A stretch of DNA of 64,000 nt from Candidatus Peregrinibacteria bacterium (GTDB taxonomy: Bacteria > Patescibacteriota > Gracilibacteria > UBA1369 > LOWO2-01-FULL-3): positions 1-64,000 of the forward strand of contig JABIJZ010000002.1 of NCBI GenBank assembly GCA_018655275.1. The letters are read 5' to 3'. The notes below the pieces were generated by a model. It made no database searches and was not told the origin of the DNA. It worked only from the letters and a program-made list of their open reading frames with translations. Numbering within the stretch: the stretch's first letter is position 1; each line of letters begins with the position of its first letter. Shown here one piece after another: positions 8,045-18,542 of this stretch. The translations under genes were made by a program, and so were the position numbers.

Positions 8045-9289
8045 TCAGAACTCCAAAACCCCATCCTCAACCACAGCCTCTCCCTTCTCATAAATAACCT
8101 TGAAATACACACTAGCGCTCCTCACCCCATCAGCATTCAAAGCATACGCTTCAATCACGTTCTCCCCCTCCTGAAGATTATTAAATTCCTCCTTCATCCA
8201 ATAACTAAATTCCACATCCCCCTCAGCAGGCTCAAACCTCTGCAAAGTATAATTATTCACAACAACTTCAGCAGCTCCACTCACCTTCCCCTTGATTATA
8301 ACAGGTTCAGCTGTCACAAAAACTCCTTCCTCAAACATAGATCCATCCCAAACCTCTCCCCCAACCTCAAAAATCACAGGAACACCAAGCGGACCAAGGT
8401 CCAAAACCACTTCTTCAACCACTTTCTCGACCGGATCTTCCACAACAACAGGTTCCACGACTTCCTCAACTTCATCAGCCTCTTCCACAACCTCTTCTTC
8501 AATCTCCGGGATCACCTCCACAACACTAAAATCAGTCGGATCCTCATCCTCAAGCAAATTCCACAAATACCATTCTGAAGCCACAAAATTTTCACTTATT
8601 TCTTCAACAACATTGGGAGCTTGAAATTTCCAAAATCGGTCCAATTTCTCCTGATCAAAAACAGCAGCATTCCCACTTTCAACAACAAAATGATCAACGA
8701 CTATTCCATTGTTTTCACTATAAACTTCCAGATCAACATTGCCAGAAACAACACCAACAACCCCAGAATCAAACGACCAATCCAAAACTCCGCTCAAATC
8801 AGAAACAACAACATGCTCCCCAACAATATTAAAAGAAGTATCAGAAGCCTTAGCCGAAGTTTTGTTCACCCATATCTCACCTTTTTTCAAAACCAAACTA
8901 ATAACAGACTTTCCACCATCATCAAAAACCTCATCGAAAAGAACATGGGTGTCCCCCGCCAACCTCAAAACCGTACTATCAAAAAATTCCACAACAACTT
9001 TGCTGTCTCGAATCGTATATATCTCATCTCCTTGAAGGATTTTCGTGCCATCGTAAGCTTTTGCAAAATCTTCGTTGCCCCACAATTTCAGCTGGGCTTC
9101 TCCCTCAGCAACATACATAACCGTATAATCCTCAAATCCACCATAAAAAAACGTGTATAACTTGAAGCCAAACACAAAAACCAGCCCAACCACCACAAAC
9201 ATCAAAAACGGAAAAAAATAGTGAAAAGAACCATGCCCTCCATGGCCGCGAGATTCAAGTCGCCTTTGATCGTAGTGATATCTATCCAT
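8045..9289 (-). CDS. FecR-domain membrane protein with C-terminal Ig-like domain
   Basis: A 414-residue protein with a His/Arg-rich cytoplasmic head, one membrane helix (about residues 24-49) and a large outside part. Residues about 70-200 form a FecR-type beta domain (YDGTKILQGDEIYT, VLRLAGDTHVLFDE, LKKGEIWVN), known as a periplasmic sensor or scaffold domain. A stretch of about 60 residues made mostly of Val and Glu links it to a C-terminal beta-sandwich (GKVSGAAEVVVNNY to NVIEAYALNADGVRS) resembling Ig-like domains. No partner sigma factor or anti-sigma region is present. It follows dnaA by nine bases and is probably cotranscribed. It ends with UGA, which shows that UGA is a stop codon here. 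Confidence 0.8.
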   Translation of the reverse strand: MDRYHYDQRRLESRGHGGHGSFHYFFPFLMFVVVGLVFVFGFKLYTFFYGGFEDYTVMYVAEGEAQLKLWGNEDFAKAYDGTKILQGDEIYTIRDSKVVVEFFDSTVLRLAGDTHVLFDEVFDDGGKSVISLVLKKGEIWVNKTSAKASDTSFNIVGEHVVVSDLSGVLDWSFDSGVVGVVSGNVDLEVYSENNGIVVDHFVVESGNAAVFDQEKLDRFWKFQAPNVVEEISENFVASEWYLWNLLEDEDPTDFSVVEVIPEIEEEVVEEADEVEEVVEPVVVEDPVEKVVEEVVLDLGPLGVPVIFEVGGEVWDGSMFEEGVFVTAEPVIIKGKVSGAAEVVVNNYTLQRFEPAEGDVEFSYWMKEEFNNLQEGENVIEAYALNADGVRSASVYFKVIYEKGEAVVEDGVLEF

Positions 9290-9298
9290 CGAAATGTA

Positions 9299-10738
9299 TT
9301 ATAACCCCATTTCCCTTTTAATTGCATTAATATCGCGAATCAACTTCTGATCAGATTTTAGTTTTTTGATAATTTTAGTACAAGCATTTATCACGGTAGT
9401 ATGGTTTCTACCTCCCAAATCACCACCAATTTTCTCCAAAGACTCTTCAAGTTCATACCTAATCAGATACATACAAATCTGCCTAGGAACCAAAACCTCC
9501 CGAGTCCTCTTCTCACCAACCAAATCATCCATAGAAACTCTATAATAATTCGCAACTACATGCATAACGTCCGTAGAAGTTGTAACAACTCCATCAAGTT
9601 TCTTCCTTTCAACCTCATAACCAATGATCTCCTTAGCCTTGAATAGCTTTTTAAACACACCAGCTGCGCTGTTTACAGTAGGAACACGTTCTTCCAGCTC
9701 AGCCTCAGCCACAACCTGTCTAAGAACACCCTCGAGCTCACGAACACTAGTCTCAACATTCGCTGCAATGAATTCCAACACCTCATTATCAATAAGAACC
9801 TCCTGCTCCATACATTTAGATTGCAAGATCGCAACCCTAGTCTCAAAATCAGGCATCAAAATCTCAGTAACCATTCCCATTCCAAACCTAGAAGTAAGTC
9901 TTTTATCAAGATTATCAAGCTCAGAAGGAGGTCTGTCAGAAGTCAAAACAATCTGTTTATTAGCATCATAAAGCTCATTGAATGTGTGAAAAAACTCTTG
10001 CTGACTAGAATCCTTCTTCGCAAAGAACTGAACATCATCCAAAAGCAAAACATCCACATTTCGATACAAATCTTTGAATTTCGCCATAGATCTATCCGCG
10101 ATACTCCTCACAACCTCAGAAACAAACTTCTCCGCAGTAACATAACGAACTGTCTTCTCAGGCATCATTTTCAAAATCTCATTCCCCACAGACTGAAGCA
10201 AGTGAGTCTTTCCCAATCCAACTCCACCATAAATATAAAGCGGATTGTAAATTCCTCCAGGCATATTACTAACAGCTTGAGATGCAGCATGAGGCAGTCT
10301 GTTGTCTCTTCCTACAACAAAGTTCTGCAAATTATACCTAGGATTCAACATCTTACTAACAACACCATTCCCCAGATGAACCTCTGCCTTATTTCTAACT
10401 TTTCGAACCGTCTTTTCAGGTCGTGAATTGATAGTTCCAACATCAATACCCTCATTACCGTCAGCTAATTTATTAACAACTTTGAACTCAATAGAAGCAA
10501 TCCCTTCTCTTTTTTCCTGAGCTGCTTGCAAAATCTTCACAGCATATTTGCTCTCAATCCAATTCAATGCAAAAACCGTAGGAACTCCTACGGTCAAAAC
10601 ATCGCCTTTCAAATCAGCCAACGTTGTAGATTGGAACCAAGTAACAAAGTGAGCCCTAGTTATAGTTGGTTCGATCCGAGTTAAAACTTCAACCCAAAGA
10701 TCTTTCAAACTACCAGAAGACAAAGACGAGTCAGCCAT
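9299..10738 (-). CDS. dnaA: chromosomal replication initiator DnaA
   Basis: A 479-residue AAA+ ATPase that melts the origin. Domain I (about 1-80) is followed by a short linker. Walker A is GGVGLGKTH, Walker B is VLLLDDVQFF, the sensor region includes LTSDRPPSELDNLDKRLTSR, and domain IV ends with the DNA-binding signature GGRNHTTVINA. All four domains are intact and the length is normal. dnaN is not adjacent, unlike the common dnaA-dnaN order. A good promoter lies about 65 bases before the ATG. I found no DnaA boxes (TTATCCACA) nearby, so the origin need not be here. Confidence 0.98.
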   Translation of the reverse strand: MADSSLSSGSLKDLWVEVLTRIEPTITRAHFVTWFQSTTLADLKGDVLTVGVPTVFALNWIESKYAVKILQAAQEKREGIASIEFKVVNKLADGNEGIDVGTINSRPEKTVRKVRNKAEVHLGNGVVSKMLNPRYNLQNFVVGRDNRLPHAASQAVSNMPGGIYNPLYIYGGVGLGKTHLLQSVGNEILKMMPEKTVRYVTAEKFVSEVVRSIADRSMAKFKDLYRNVDVLLLDDVQFFAKKDSSQQEFFHTFNELYDANKQIVLTSDRPPSELDNLDKRLTSRFGMGMVTEILMPDFETRVAILQSKCMEQEVLIDNEVLEFIAANVETSVRELEGVLRQVVAEAELEERVPTVNSAAGVFKKLFKAKEIIGYEVERKKLDGVVTTSTDVMHVVANYYRVSMDDLVGEKRTREVLVPRQICMYLIRYELEESLEKIGGDLGGRNHTTVINACTKIIKKLKSDQKLIRDINAIKREMGL

Positions 10739-10810
10739 AATAATAAATGAATTAAATCTAATTAAGCCCTCCCCCTTTTCCCACTCCGCTGCATGCGTGA
10801 TGGGCTTTGA

Positions 10811-10839
10811 ATATTAGTCACATTCCACTCCACATTCAA
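10811..10839 (-). promoter_or_regulatory. dnaA promoter
   Basis: TTGAAT, a 17-base spacer and TAATAT on the minus strand place the transcript start near 10803, about 65 bases before the dnaA ATG. Confidence 0.65.
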
Positions 10840-10897
10840 GACGTAAAAACACCAACTTCCACCAATCAATATCTTGGGGTCCACCACCGATTTCACA

Positions 10898-10945
10898 CAA
10901 CATGTTGGATTTTTTCTGTTATCAAAAAACATATCAACCAACATG
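10898..10945. repeat. palindrome and inverted repeat upstream of dnaA
   Basis: CAACATGTTG (10898-10907) is a perfect 10-base palindrome, and CATGTTGG (10901-10908) recurs inverted as CCAACATG (10938-10945). The repeats lie about 60 to 105 bases upstream of the dnaA -35 box, and between it and the end of rseP. They could be an operator or a readthrough brake; nothing ties them to a known regulator. Confidence 0.35.
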
Positions 10946-10985
10946 CCAATAGGTCTTAAAATACAAACCTAGTCATGGCGCAACC

Positions 10986-12383
10986 CTAAAAAAACAGTCG
11001 CGAAATGTCATTGTAAGTAATCGCAAAAATAAGACCCAAAATTAGAAGATACCCCAGTAAATGGATGTAATTCTCCCACTTCGGAGAGATCTTTCTTCCA
11101 ATGATAAACTCAAGCAAAATGAACAACAATTTCCCTCCATCAAGCGCAGGAAACGGCAAAATATTTAGCACAGCCAAGCTAATAGACAGCAAAGCAATAA
11201 ATCTCATAAGCGGAATGAACCCTTCTCTAGCAAACGTCCCACTCATCTGAGCTATCCCAACAGGCCCAGCTACATGGTCAGGAACATCTCCAGTAGAAAA
11301 CACTTGAGAGACCAAATCCCCAAACAAAACCACAGTCAGGTTCGCCAAACGAAAAGTCTCAGAGAAAGCATGTATAGGCGCTAAATAAAAAGGATACTGT
11401 TCATCTTTAATCTCAACAACAGCCGTGAGCTGATCCACAGAATAAACAGTCACATCCTTAGGCCCAGACGGCCCCAACAACGCAGACAAATAAATCCCAA
11501 CCTGCCCATCCTCAGGCTTAATTTCATAAAAAACTTTCCCACCTTTTCGATCAACAGAAAAAGCCAAAACTTCCTCCGAATGCCCCTGTATATAACTAAT
11601 AACATCACCAGGGCTATGCATATACTGACCATTAATTGAAAGAATCTCATCGCCCTCTTGCAGCCCAGCAAGATCACCAGGAGCCCCATCAACAACATCA
11701 CTCACAATCACTTGACCTCCAGATGGAAATTCAAGAAGAACCTCCTCTCTCGCCCCATCCCTATAAACAACATATGTCGCACTAGATAAACCTTCCAAAG
11801 CGTCCTTATACCCAGACAACGAATAGATCCCCTGCCCATCGACAGAAATAATCACATCACCCTGCCTAAGACCGCCAAGCACATCTCCAACCTCATAAAC
11901 CTTCACACGCGGGAACGGCATGTAATTTTGCGATTCCACCATCTCAGCCTCCTCAACTTCTTCCAAAATTATCCTCCCATCGTCAACAGCCGGAAAAACA
12001 TCATCAGGCCCAAGCATCGGCTCCATCCCCACAATAAACCCAACAGTAATAAGAACCCATGCCAACAAAAAATTCATCGCCACACCCGCAGACAAAACCT
12101 TAACTTGAACTCTCTTAGATTGATTAGAGTAACTTCTTTTATTTTTCTTACCTTTAGCCGGATCCTCCCCCAACATCCTCACAAACCCTCCAAAAGGTAT
12201 CGCATTTATAGAATAGAGCGTTTCCCCCTTCTTTTTGCCCCATAACCTAGGCGGCAAACCAAATCCAAATTCCTCCACCTTTATTCCGTTCCTCTTCGCA
12301 ACAATAAAATGCCCAAACTCATGAGCCAAAACAAGAATCGAAAAAACTATAAGAAAAGCTCCAATTGTAAATAAGACACTCAT
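10986..12383 (-). CDS. rseP: site-2 intramembrane zinc metalloprotease RseP, two PDZ domains
   Basis: A 465-residue intramembrane protease that cleaves membrane-bound substrates such as anti-sigma factors or leftover signal peptides. The zinc motif HEFGH lies at residues 21-25 in the first membrane helix, and the third ligand region reads NILPFPALDGGKLL near the C-terminus. Two PDZ-like domains lie between them (GQGIYSLSGYKDAL and GLQEGDEILSINGQYMH). The ATG is preceded by TTAACC eight bases upstream. It is the last gene of a run pyrH-frr-rseP, the conserved order frr-near-rseP of many bacteria, although uppS and cdsA are missing from it. An acidic insertion in the first PDZ region is unusual. 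Confidence 0.95.
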   Translation of the reverse strand: MSVLFTIGAFLIVFSILVLAHEFGHFIVAKRNGIKVEEFGFGLPPRLWGKKKGETLYSINAIPFGGFVRMLGEDPAKGKKNKRSYSNQSKRVQVKVLSAGVAMNFLLAWVLITVGFIVGMEPMLGPDDVFPAVDDGRIILEEVEEAEMVESQNYMPFPRVKVYEVGDVLGGLRQGDVIISVDGQGIYSLSGYKDALEGLSSATYVVYRDGAREEVLLEFPSGGQVIVSDVVDGAPGDLAGLQEGDEILSINGQYMHSPGDVISYIQGHSEEVLAFSVDRKGGKVFYEIKPEDGQVGIYLSALLGPSGPKDVTVYSVDQLTAVVEIKDEQYPFYLAPIHAFSETFRLANLTVVLFGDLVSQVFSTGDVPDHVAGPVGIAQMSGTFAREGFIPLMRFIALLSISLAVLNILPFPALDGGKLLFILLEFIIGRKISPKWENYIHLLGYLLILGLIFAITYNDISRLFF

Positions 12384-12410
12384 AGAAAAGAGGTTAAAAC
12401 ATAAGAATTT

Positions 12411-12971
12411 CTAAACAGTCATCACCGCCTGCTCCTTGGCTTTAGCAGCCTCATCAATTTGCTTATTCGAAGCATCAACAGATTCCTGCAATTGCTTATC
12501 AGCAGAACGAACATCGTCTTCGGTCATTTCATTATTGTCCTTCATTTGTTTGAAAGCGTTGTGAGCATCCTGACGAGCAGTACGAACAGATATCCTTGCG
12601 TCTTCAGCCAATCCCTTCACATGCTTCACAACATCCGCACGTCGCTCTTCAGTCATCGGTGGCATATTGATCATGATCGCAAGACCTGTATTCACAGGAT
12701 TCAGACCAAGTCCACTATCAGTTATCGCCTTCTCAATAGGATGTAATCCAGCTTTGTCCCATGGTTGCACTTGCAATGTTTTCGCATCCGGAACAGAGAT
12801 GTTCGCAACAGCCTTCAATGGTTGCAGACTTCCATACATTTCCACCATCAAATTCTCAAGAAGACCTGCATGAGCACGCCCAACCTGCAATTTAGAAAAT
12901 TCAGATTTCATATGTTCAACAGCACCACCAAAAGCAACTTTTGCCTTGTTAATAGCATCATCGTAAGCCAT
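12411..12971 (-). CDS. frr: ribosome recycling factor
   Basis: A 186-residue RRF, which with EF-G splits the post-termination ribosome. Typical segments are LQVGRAHAGLLENLMVEMYG, the VPDAKTLQVQPWDK region, the ITDSGLGLNP stretch and PPMTEERRADVVKHVK. Length matches the family. Its start codon lies nine bases after the pyrH stop; the pyrH UAA itself forms part of the TTAACC motif eight bases before this ATG, which suggests coupled translation. Confidence 0.97.
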   Translation of the reverse strand: MAYDDAINKAKVAFGGAVEHMKSEFSKLQVGRAHAGLLENLMVEMYGSLQPLKAVANISVPDAKTLQVQPWDKAGLHPIEKAITDSGLGLNPVNTGLAIMINMPPMTEERRADVVKHVKGLAEDARISVRTARQDAHNAFKQMKDNNEMTEDDVRSADKQLQESVDASNKQIDEAAKAKEQAVMTV

Positions 12972-12981
12972 GTTTATATGG

Positions 12982-13701
12982 TTAAAGAGTTATTAATGTT
13001 CCCACTTTCTCCCCCTTTACAGCCTTTTCAATAAGCCCAACTTTGTTCAAATTAAAAACAAGCATAGGCAACTTCCCTTTTTTACAAGTAGTCGCACAAG
13101 TCATATCCATCACCCCCAATTTTTGGTCTATCACTTCAGCATATGTCAGATGAGTATATTTTTTAGCATCTTTGTATTTAACAGGGTCTTTGTCGTAAAC
13201 ATAATCAACTTTCGTCGCCTTCATCACCACATCGCAATTAGTTTCCACAGCCCTCATAGCAGCCGCAGTATCAGTAGTAAAATACGGATCTCCAGTTCCT
13301 CCAGCAAAAACAACAACAGTCCCCTTCTTCAAATACTTCTTCGCCTTTGCAGGAACATAAGTCTTCATCGCCTTCTCACAAGGATAAGCAGTCAACGCAA
13401 CCGCATCAACTCCCTCAGCCTTCAACGCATCAACAAAAGCAAGCGCATTCATATTTGTCGCCATCATCCCAAGATTGTCCGAAACAACTCTATCAAGACT
13501 CGGGCCACCTTTGCTCGCATTATCCCTATACCTCCAGATGTTTCCACCACCAATCACAATCCCAATCTCCACACCAAGAGCTTTCACTTTCTTTACCCTT
13601 TTTGCCAATCCAAGCAGTACCTCGAAATCAATCCCACTAACCTTGCTTCCTTTAAAAACCTCACCGGACATCTTCAACAATATTCGTTTATAAGTCAGCA
13701 T
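12982..13701 (-). CDS. pyrH: UMP kinase
   Basis: A 239-residue bacterial UMP kinase of the amino-acid-kinase fold that makes UDP from UMP. Seen are KMSGEVF near the N-terminus, IVIGGGNIWR, the GMMATNMNALAF helix, VFAGGTGDPYFTTDTAAA and the ATKVDYVYDKDP segment. Length is normal. It follows the tail-anchored protein gene by three bases and precedes frr, as in most bacteria. Confidence 0.97.
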   Translation of the reverse strand: MLTYKRILLKMSGEVFKGSKVSGIDFEVLLGLAKRVKKVKALGVEIGIVIGGGNIWRYRDNASKGGPSLDRVVSDNLGMMATNMNALAFVDALKAEGVDAVALTAYPCEKAMKTYVPAKAKKYLKKGTVVVFAGGTGDPYFTTDTAAAMRAVETNCDVVMKATKVDYVYDKDPVKYKDAKKYTHLTYAEVIDQKLGVMDMTCATTCKKGKLPMLVFNLNKVGLIEKAVKGEKVGTLITL

Positions 13702-13704
13702 AAA

Positions 13705-14148
13705 TTAAGTTTTGAGAACAAAATAAGTAATAAGAATTCCAAGAGCAATCCCAACGATAAAAATCAAAGGAAGTTTTTTGGACAAACCAGAAGTTTCCTC
13801 ATGAGCATTAGCAAGATCCGTAAGAAGATTAGTGCTAACAATCACCTCCTCATCAGCATTTTTACGCAAAATATCTTCGTAAGTGTGAGTCGCCACCAAA
13901 GTGATAAATTTATCAAATTTGACCTTCACCTTGTCAGTAGCATTTCCAGCAATAGAAGTAAGTTCATTTTTTTGAGGAGCTTCCTCAGCATCAAACGTAC
14001 TCGAAACCGGTGTCACCAAAGGCTCCAAATGACTGATCTTAAACTCCTCCCTTTCGACCGAGACATCCCTCAAAGAATCCAGATCTTCTTCTGGAACTTC
14101 ATCGAGGCCACTCAAGTCAATTGTTGAATCATCTTTCAGGTCGCTCAT
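13705..14148 (-). CDS. tail-anchored membrane protein of unknown function
   Basis: A 147-residue protein not recognised. An acidic N-terminal half (about 1-75) is followed by a helical stretch and one membrane helix (about 124-143) ending in LKT, so it is probably anchored by its C-terminus with the bulk in the cytoplasm. It starts 22 bases after groL on the same strand and ends three bases before pyrH, so it is surely translated as part of this run. No terminator is visible behind groL, which means heat-shock transcription could read into pyrH, frr and rseP. Confidence 0.75.
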   Translation of the reverse strand: MSDLKDDSTIDLSGLDEVPEEDLDSLRDVSVEREEFKISHLEPLVTPVSSTFDAEEAPQKNELTSIAGNATDKVKVKFDKFITLVATHTYEDILRKNADEEVIVSTNLLTDLANAHEETSGLSKKLPLIFIVGIALGILITYFVLKT

Positions 14149-14170
14149 GCAAAAAATGTAACATAATCCT

Positions 14171-15853
<1,683 letters not shown>

Positions 15854-15872
15854 TTAAATATTTAATTTGTTA

Positions 15873-16166
15873 TTAGTTGATTGTTGCCAAAACATCAGCC
15901 ATGGTCAAAATCAAAATTTCTTTACCATCAAGCTTGACCTCAGTTGGCCCATATCTTGTATAAAGAACTACATCGCCTTTCGCGACATCCATGCCTTTTC
16001 GACTTCCATCATCAAGAAGTTTGCCCGGCCCTACAGCCACGACCTTACCTTTCATTGGACGTTCCTTAGATGCAGTCTCTGGAATAATAATCCCACTAGT
16101 AGAAGTTACCTCTTCCTCAATAGGCTCAACCACAATGTGATCACCAGTTGGTTCTATTTTTGTCAT
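15873..16166 (-). CDS. groS: co-chaperonin GroES
   Basis: A 97-residue GroES lid protein. DHIVVEPIEEEVTSTSGIIIPET contains the mobile loop, followed by GKVVAVGPGK, KGDVVLYTRYG and the end EILILTMADVLA. It precedes groL by 31 bases. The ATG is preceded by TTAACT eight bases upstream. Confidence 0.98.
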   Translation of the reverse strand: MTKIEPTGDHIVVEPIEEEVTSTSGIIIPETASKERPMKGKVVAVGPGKLLDDGSRKGMDVAKGDVVLYTRYGPTEVKLDGKEILILTMADVLATIN

Positions 16167-16201
16167 ATTACAGAAGTTAAATTATAAATTGTTGCAAAAA
16201 A

Positions 16202-16228
16202 TTAGCACCCCGTATTATAGAGTGCTAA
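16202..16228. promoter_or_regulatory. CIRCE operator (HrcA site)
   Basis: TTAGCACCC, nine bases and GAGTGCTAA match the CIRCE consensus with a single change in the left arm. In bacteria HrcA binds this element and represses the groE operon until heat or misfolded protein titrates GroEL. It overlaps the -10 box of the groES promoter. Confidence 0.95.
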
Positions 16229-16241
16229 TCCACACAGTCAA
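16214..16241 (-). promoter_or_regulatory. groESL promoter inside CIRCE
   Basis: TTGACT, a 16-base spacer and TATAAT on the minus strand. The -10 lies exactly in the nine-base CIRCE spacer, so HrcA binding and RNA polymerase binding exclude each other. Confidence 0.85.
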
Positions 16242-16250
16242 TACTTTTTC

Positions 16251-16583
16251 TCACTTACTTTCCAACACCTCAATTCTTTTACCATGATTTGTAAGCTGAT
16301 CATCCATAACAGAAAATCTATATCCATAAGCTTCTCTGCTCTCTCTAGACATTTTCAACTCTGTTATTGCAGCATCAAAACAAGCCATAAACTCACTATG
16401 CTCCGTTTTAGTGTACATGTCTTCTTTTATCTCCCGAAGAGTAGTGTGTATATCTAAAACATCCCTGTCGTGATCCAAAAGCCGCTTGTCCACTACTTTT
16501 TTCCAAGCCCCCAGCTTCTTGTCCCACCTCTTAATATAGTCATCCCATACCTGTAATCCACTTTTTTTAGTTTGTTTTTTCAT
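16251..16583 (-). CDS. small coiled-coil protein of unknown function
   Basis: A 110-residue charged, helical protein not recognised beyond its shape. It has a Trp/Lys-rich head (KWDKKLGAWKKVVDKR-like), a central helix and an end RFSVMDDQLTNHGKRIEVLE, a pattern common among short coiled-coil proteins of candidate phyla. An ATG eight codons upstream (16607) is also in frame; I prefer the MKKQ start because TTTAAT lies about 14 bases before it. A possible promoter (TTGCTT, 17, TAGCAT) near 16617-16645 would make the earlier start nearly leaderless. Confidence 0.6.
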   Translation of the reverse strand: MKKQTKKSGLQVWDDYIKRWDKKLGAWKKVVDKRLLDHDRDVLDIHTTLREIKEDMYTKTEHSEFMACFDAAITELKMSRESREAYGYRFSVMDDQLTNHGKRIEVLESK

Positions 16584-16681
16584 TTCACTAATAATTAAAT
16601 ACCCCATGGACTTCGCATGCTAAAACAACACAAAAAAACAAGCAAGCAAAACCTGTTGTCAAAGCCAATACAACTCTCTCA

Positions 16682-18208
16682 CTATTGAGCAATTGCTTCA
16701 GATCTAGTTTCCCTAATAATGTGAACCTTAACAGGACCAGGATGTTGCAAATCATGTTCAATCTTTCTTACGATATTGTGAGAAAGTTTAACAGACTCAA
16801 GATCATCGATCTCGTTCGGCTCTACAAAGATTCGAACCTCAGTACCAGCCTGAACCGCAAATGTTTTACCAACACCATCAAAGCTCTTACAAACATTCTC
16901 AAGCTCATCAAGCCTTCTAATATATGCATCCAAATTATCTTTGTTAGCACCAGGCCGAGCATTTGAAATTTGATTTGCAGCAGCAACGATATTAGCCTCC
17001 ACACTCTCAGGAGCAGGGTTGCCATGATGCGCAGCAATAGCATGAATAACATCTTTAGATAATCCAAACTTAGAAGCAATATCCGCACCAATTTTTGAGT
17101 GATGTCCTTGAATTTCGTGATCAACAGCTTTCCCAATATCGTGAAGCAATCCAGCTCTTTTACAAACAGTAACATCCGCTCCAAGCTCAGCCGCCAAAGT
17201 CCCAGCAATGAAACAAACTTCCATACTGTGTTTCAAAGCATTCTGACCATGACTAACACGGAACTTCAATCGACCAAGAATCTTCACAAGGTTCGGATGG
17301 AACCCAGTAACTCCACACTCAAGCAGAGCCTTTTCACCAAGTTCTTTGATCAAGATATTAACCTCATCCTTCACCTTCAAAATAGTCTCCTCAATACGAG
17401 CCGGATGAATTCGCCCATCTTCAATCAATCTCTCAAGAGCAACCTTCGCAATATATCTTCGAACAAGATCAAACCCAGAAATCACAATCGATCCCGGAGT
17501 ATCATCTACTATCACATCAATACCAGTAAGTTGTTCAAAAGTATTGATATTTCGTCCCTCCCTACCAATAATTCGCCCCTTCATATCATCACTAGGCAAA
17601 TCCACGATAGTCGCTGTAGACTCAGATGCAGTCTCAGCCGCACATCTCTGAATAGCCTCAGCAATAATATATTTCGCCCTTTCATCAGCCTCCTTCTTCA
17701 ATTCTTCCTCGGCATTCTTAATGGCAGCCGCGATCTCTTCTTTCGCATCCATTTCAACTTTTTTCAACAAAACGTCCTTCGCCTCCTCTTTCGACATACC
17801 TGCAACTTTCTCAAGCTGTGCTTGTTGCAGTTTATAGATTTCATCAACCTCTTCACGCAATTTCTTCACAGAATCAACCTTGTTCTCAAGCTCTCCTTTG
17901 AGCTTCTCAACCTTGTCAGATTTCTGATCCAAACTTCCTTCCTTCTGCACCAAACGTTCCTCAATCTTACTTAATTGTTCACGTCTTCGTTGTTCCTCCT
18001 TCTTGGCTTCATCTTGAAGCTTGTAAGCTTCGCTTTTAGCCTCCAACAACATTTCCTTAGACTTTCCTTTCGCATCATCAATCATCTTCTCTGTCTTTTC
18101 AGCCAAATCCTTGTTCTTTTCTTCAATCTGTTTTTTCCTGTACCAGTACCCTGCATACCCACCTCCTCCAAGCGCCAGTAGCGCTACAAAAATTGTTACA
18201 AAATCCAT
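16682..18208 (-). CDS. rny: ribonuclease Y
   Basis: A 508-residue membrane-anchored endoribonuclease that starts mRNA decay. One N-terminal membrane helix (about 3-22) is followed by a long Glu/Lys coiled coil (about 25-190), a KH domain (DDMKGRIIGREGRNINTFE) and an HD domain with LLHDIGKAVDHE and the AIAAHHGN segment. Length and order fit the family. A candidate promoter lies 220 bases upstream, leaving a long leader. Confidence 0.97.
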   Translation of the reverse strand: MDFVTIFVALLALGGGGYAGYWYRKKQIEEKNKDLAEKTEKMIDDAKGKSKEMLLEAKSEAYKLQDEAKKEEQRRREQLSKIEERLVQKEGSLDQKSDKVEKLKGELENKVDSVKKLREEVDEIYKLQQAQLEKVAGMSKEEAKDVLLKKVEMDAKEEIAAAIKNAEEELKKEADERAKYIIAEAIQRCAAETASESTATIVDLPSDDMKGRIIGREGRNINTFEQLTGIDVIVDDTPGSIVISGFDLVRRYIAKVALERLIEDGRIHPARIEETILKVKDEVNILIKELGEKALLECGVTGFHPNLVKILGRLKFRVSHGQNALKHSMEVCFIAGTLAAELGADVTVCKRAGLLHDIGKAVDHEIQGHHSKIGADIASKFGLSKDVIHAIAAHHGNPAPESVEANIVAAANQISNARPGANKDNLDAYIRRLDELENVCKSFDGVGKTFAVQAGTEVRIFVEPNEIDDLESVKLSHNIVRKIEHDLQHPGPVKVHIIRETRSEAIAQ

Positions 18209-18431
18209 TTTAGTTTCAAGTTTAAAAATTAGTCCTACCTGGTCGGAAGAGACTTTAGAATATTTGCGTAGAAAAATTTAATCAGAGAATATTGTCCTTA
18301 CAGACAATCATTCCTTAAAATCCAGTTTTTTATAAGTTGATTTATGATAACTTTTTTCAATTTTCCTTGCAATTTCTTGTCTCTTTAACCTGTTACGCAC
18401 ATCAACCAAATTCGGTTGCCGTGCAGCTAGA

Positions 18432-18460
18432 AATCTACTGAAATTACCAATGAAAGTCAA
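18432..18460 (-). promoter_or_regulatory. candidate rny promoter
   Basis: TTGACT, a 17-base spacer and TAGATT on the minus strand would start transcription near 18425 and give rny a leader of roughly 215 bases. Confidence 0.45.
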
Positions 18461-18476
18461 TTAAAATCATCCAAAC

Positions 18477-18520
18477 AATATTTAAGGAAAATTTAAGCTT
18501 TATTTAAGGAATATTTAAGG
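18477..18520 (+). repeat. four 11-bp direct repeats (consensus WWWATTTAAGG)
   Basis: Four head-to-tail units: AATATTTAAGG, AAAATTTAAGC, TTTATTTAAGG, AATATTTAAGG. The exact 11-bp period puts each unit on the same face of the helix roughly once per turn. Tandem 11-bp boxes in the -35 region are the typical target of OmpR/PhoB-type response regulators. The array ends nine bases before an extended -10 box. Confidence 0.75.
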
Positions 18521-18526
18521 TCGAGG

Positions 18527-18535
18527 TGGTATACA
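18527..18535 (+). promoter_or_regulatory. extended -10 box of the NYN gene
   Basis: TGGTATACA ends seven bases before the ATG at 18543, so the message should be leaderless. There is no -35 hexamer; the repeat array occupies that place, which suggests activator-dependent transcription. Confidence 0.5.
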
Positions 18536-18542
18536 GAAAGAT

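Larger units (their letters stand above)
18209..18542. other. 334-bp divergent control region between rny and the NYN gene
   Basis: No convincing gene lies here. On the minus strand it holds a candidate rny promoter (18432-18460), a 6-bp inverted repeat ATTGTC/GACAAT at 18291-18308, and a 50-codon open frame (18308-18460, basic, TTG start) that overlaps the promoter. On the plus strand its right end holds four 11-bp repeats and an extended -10 box for the NYN gene. Confidence 0.6.

Noticed and set aside
10762-10944. 60-codon open frame upstream of dnaA
   Set aside because: It contains the dnaA promoter (TTGAAT-17-TAATAT) and has no start motif.
10739-10985. Chromosome origin next to dnaA
   Set aside because: No TTATCCACA-type DnaA boxes and no clear AT-rich unwinding region; only a short palindrome is present.
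18308-18460. 50-codon basic open frame on the minus strand
   Set aside because: It starts with TTG inside a candidate promoter and has no start motif; noted in the intergenic entry only.
18477-18520. CRISPR array
   Set aside because: Repeats are 11 bp with no spacers; this is a tandem binding-site array.
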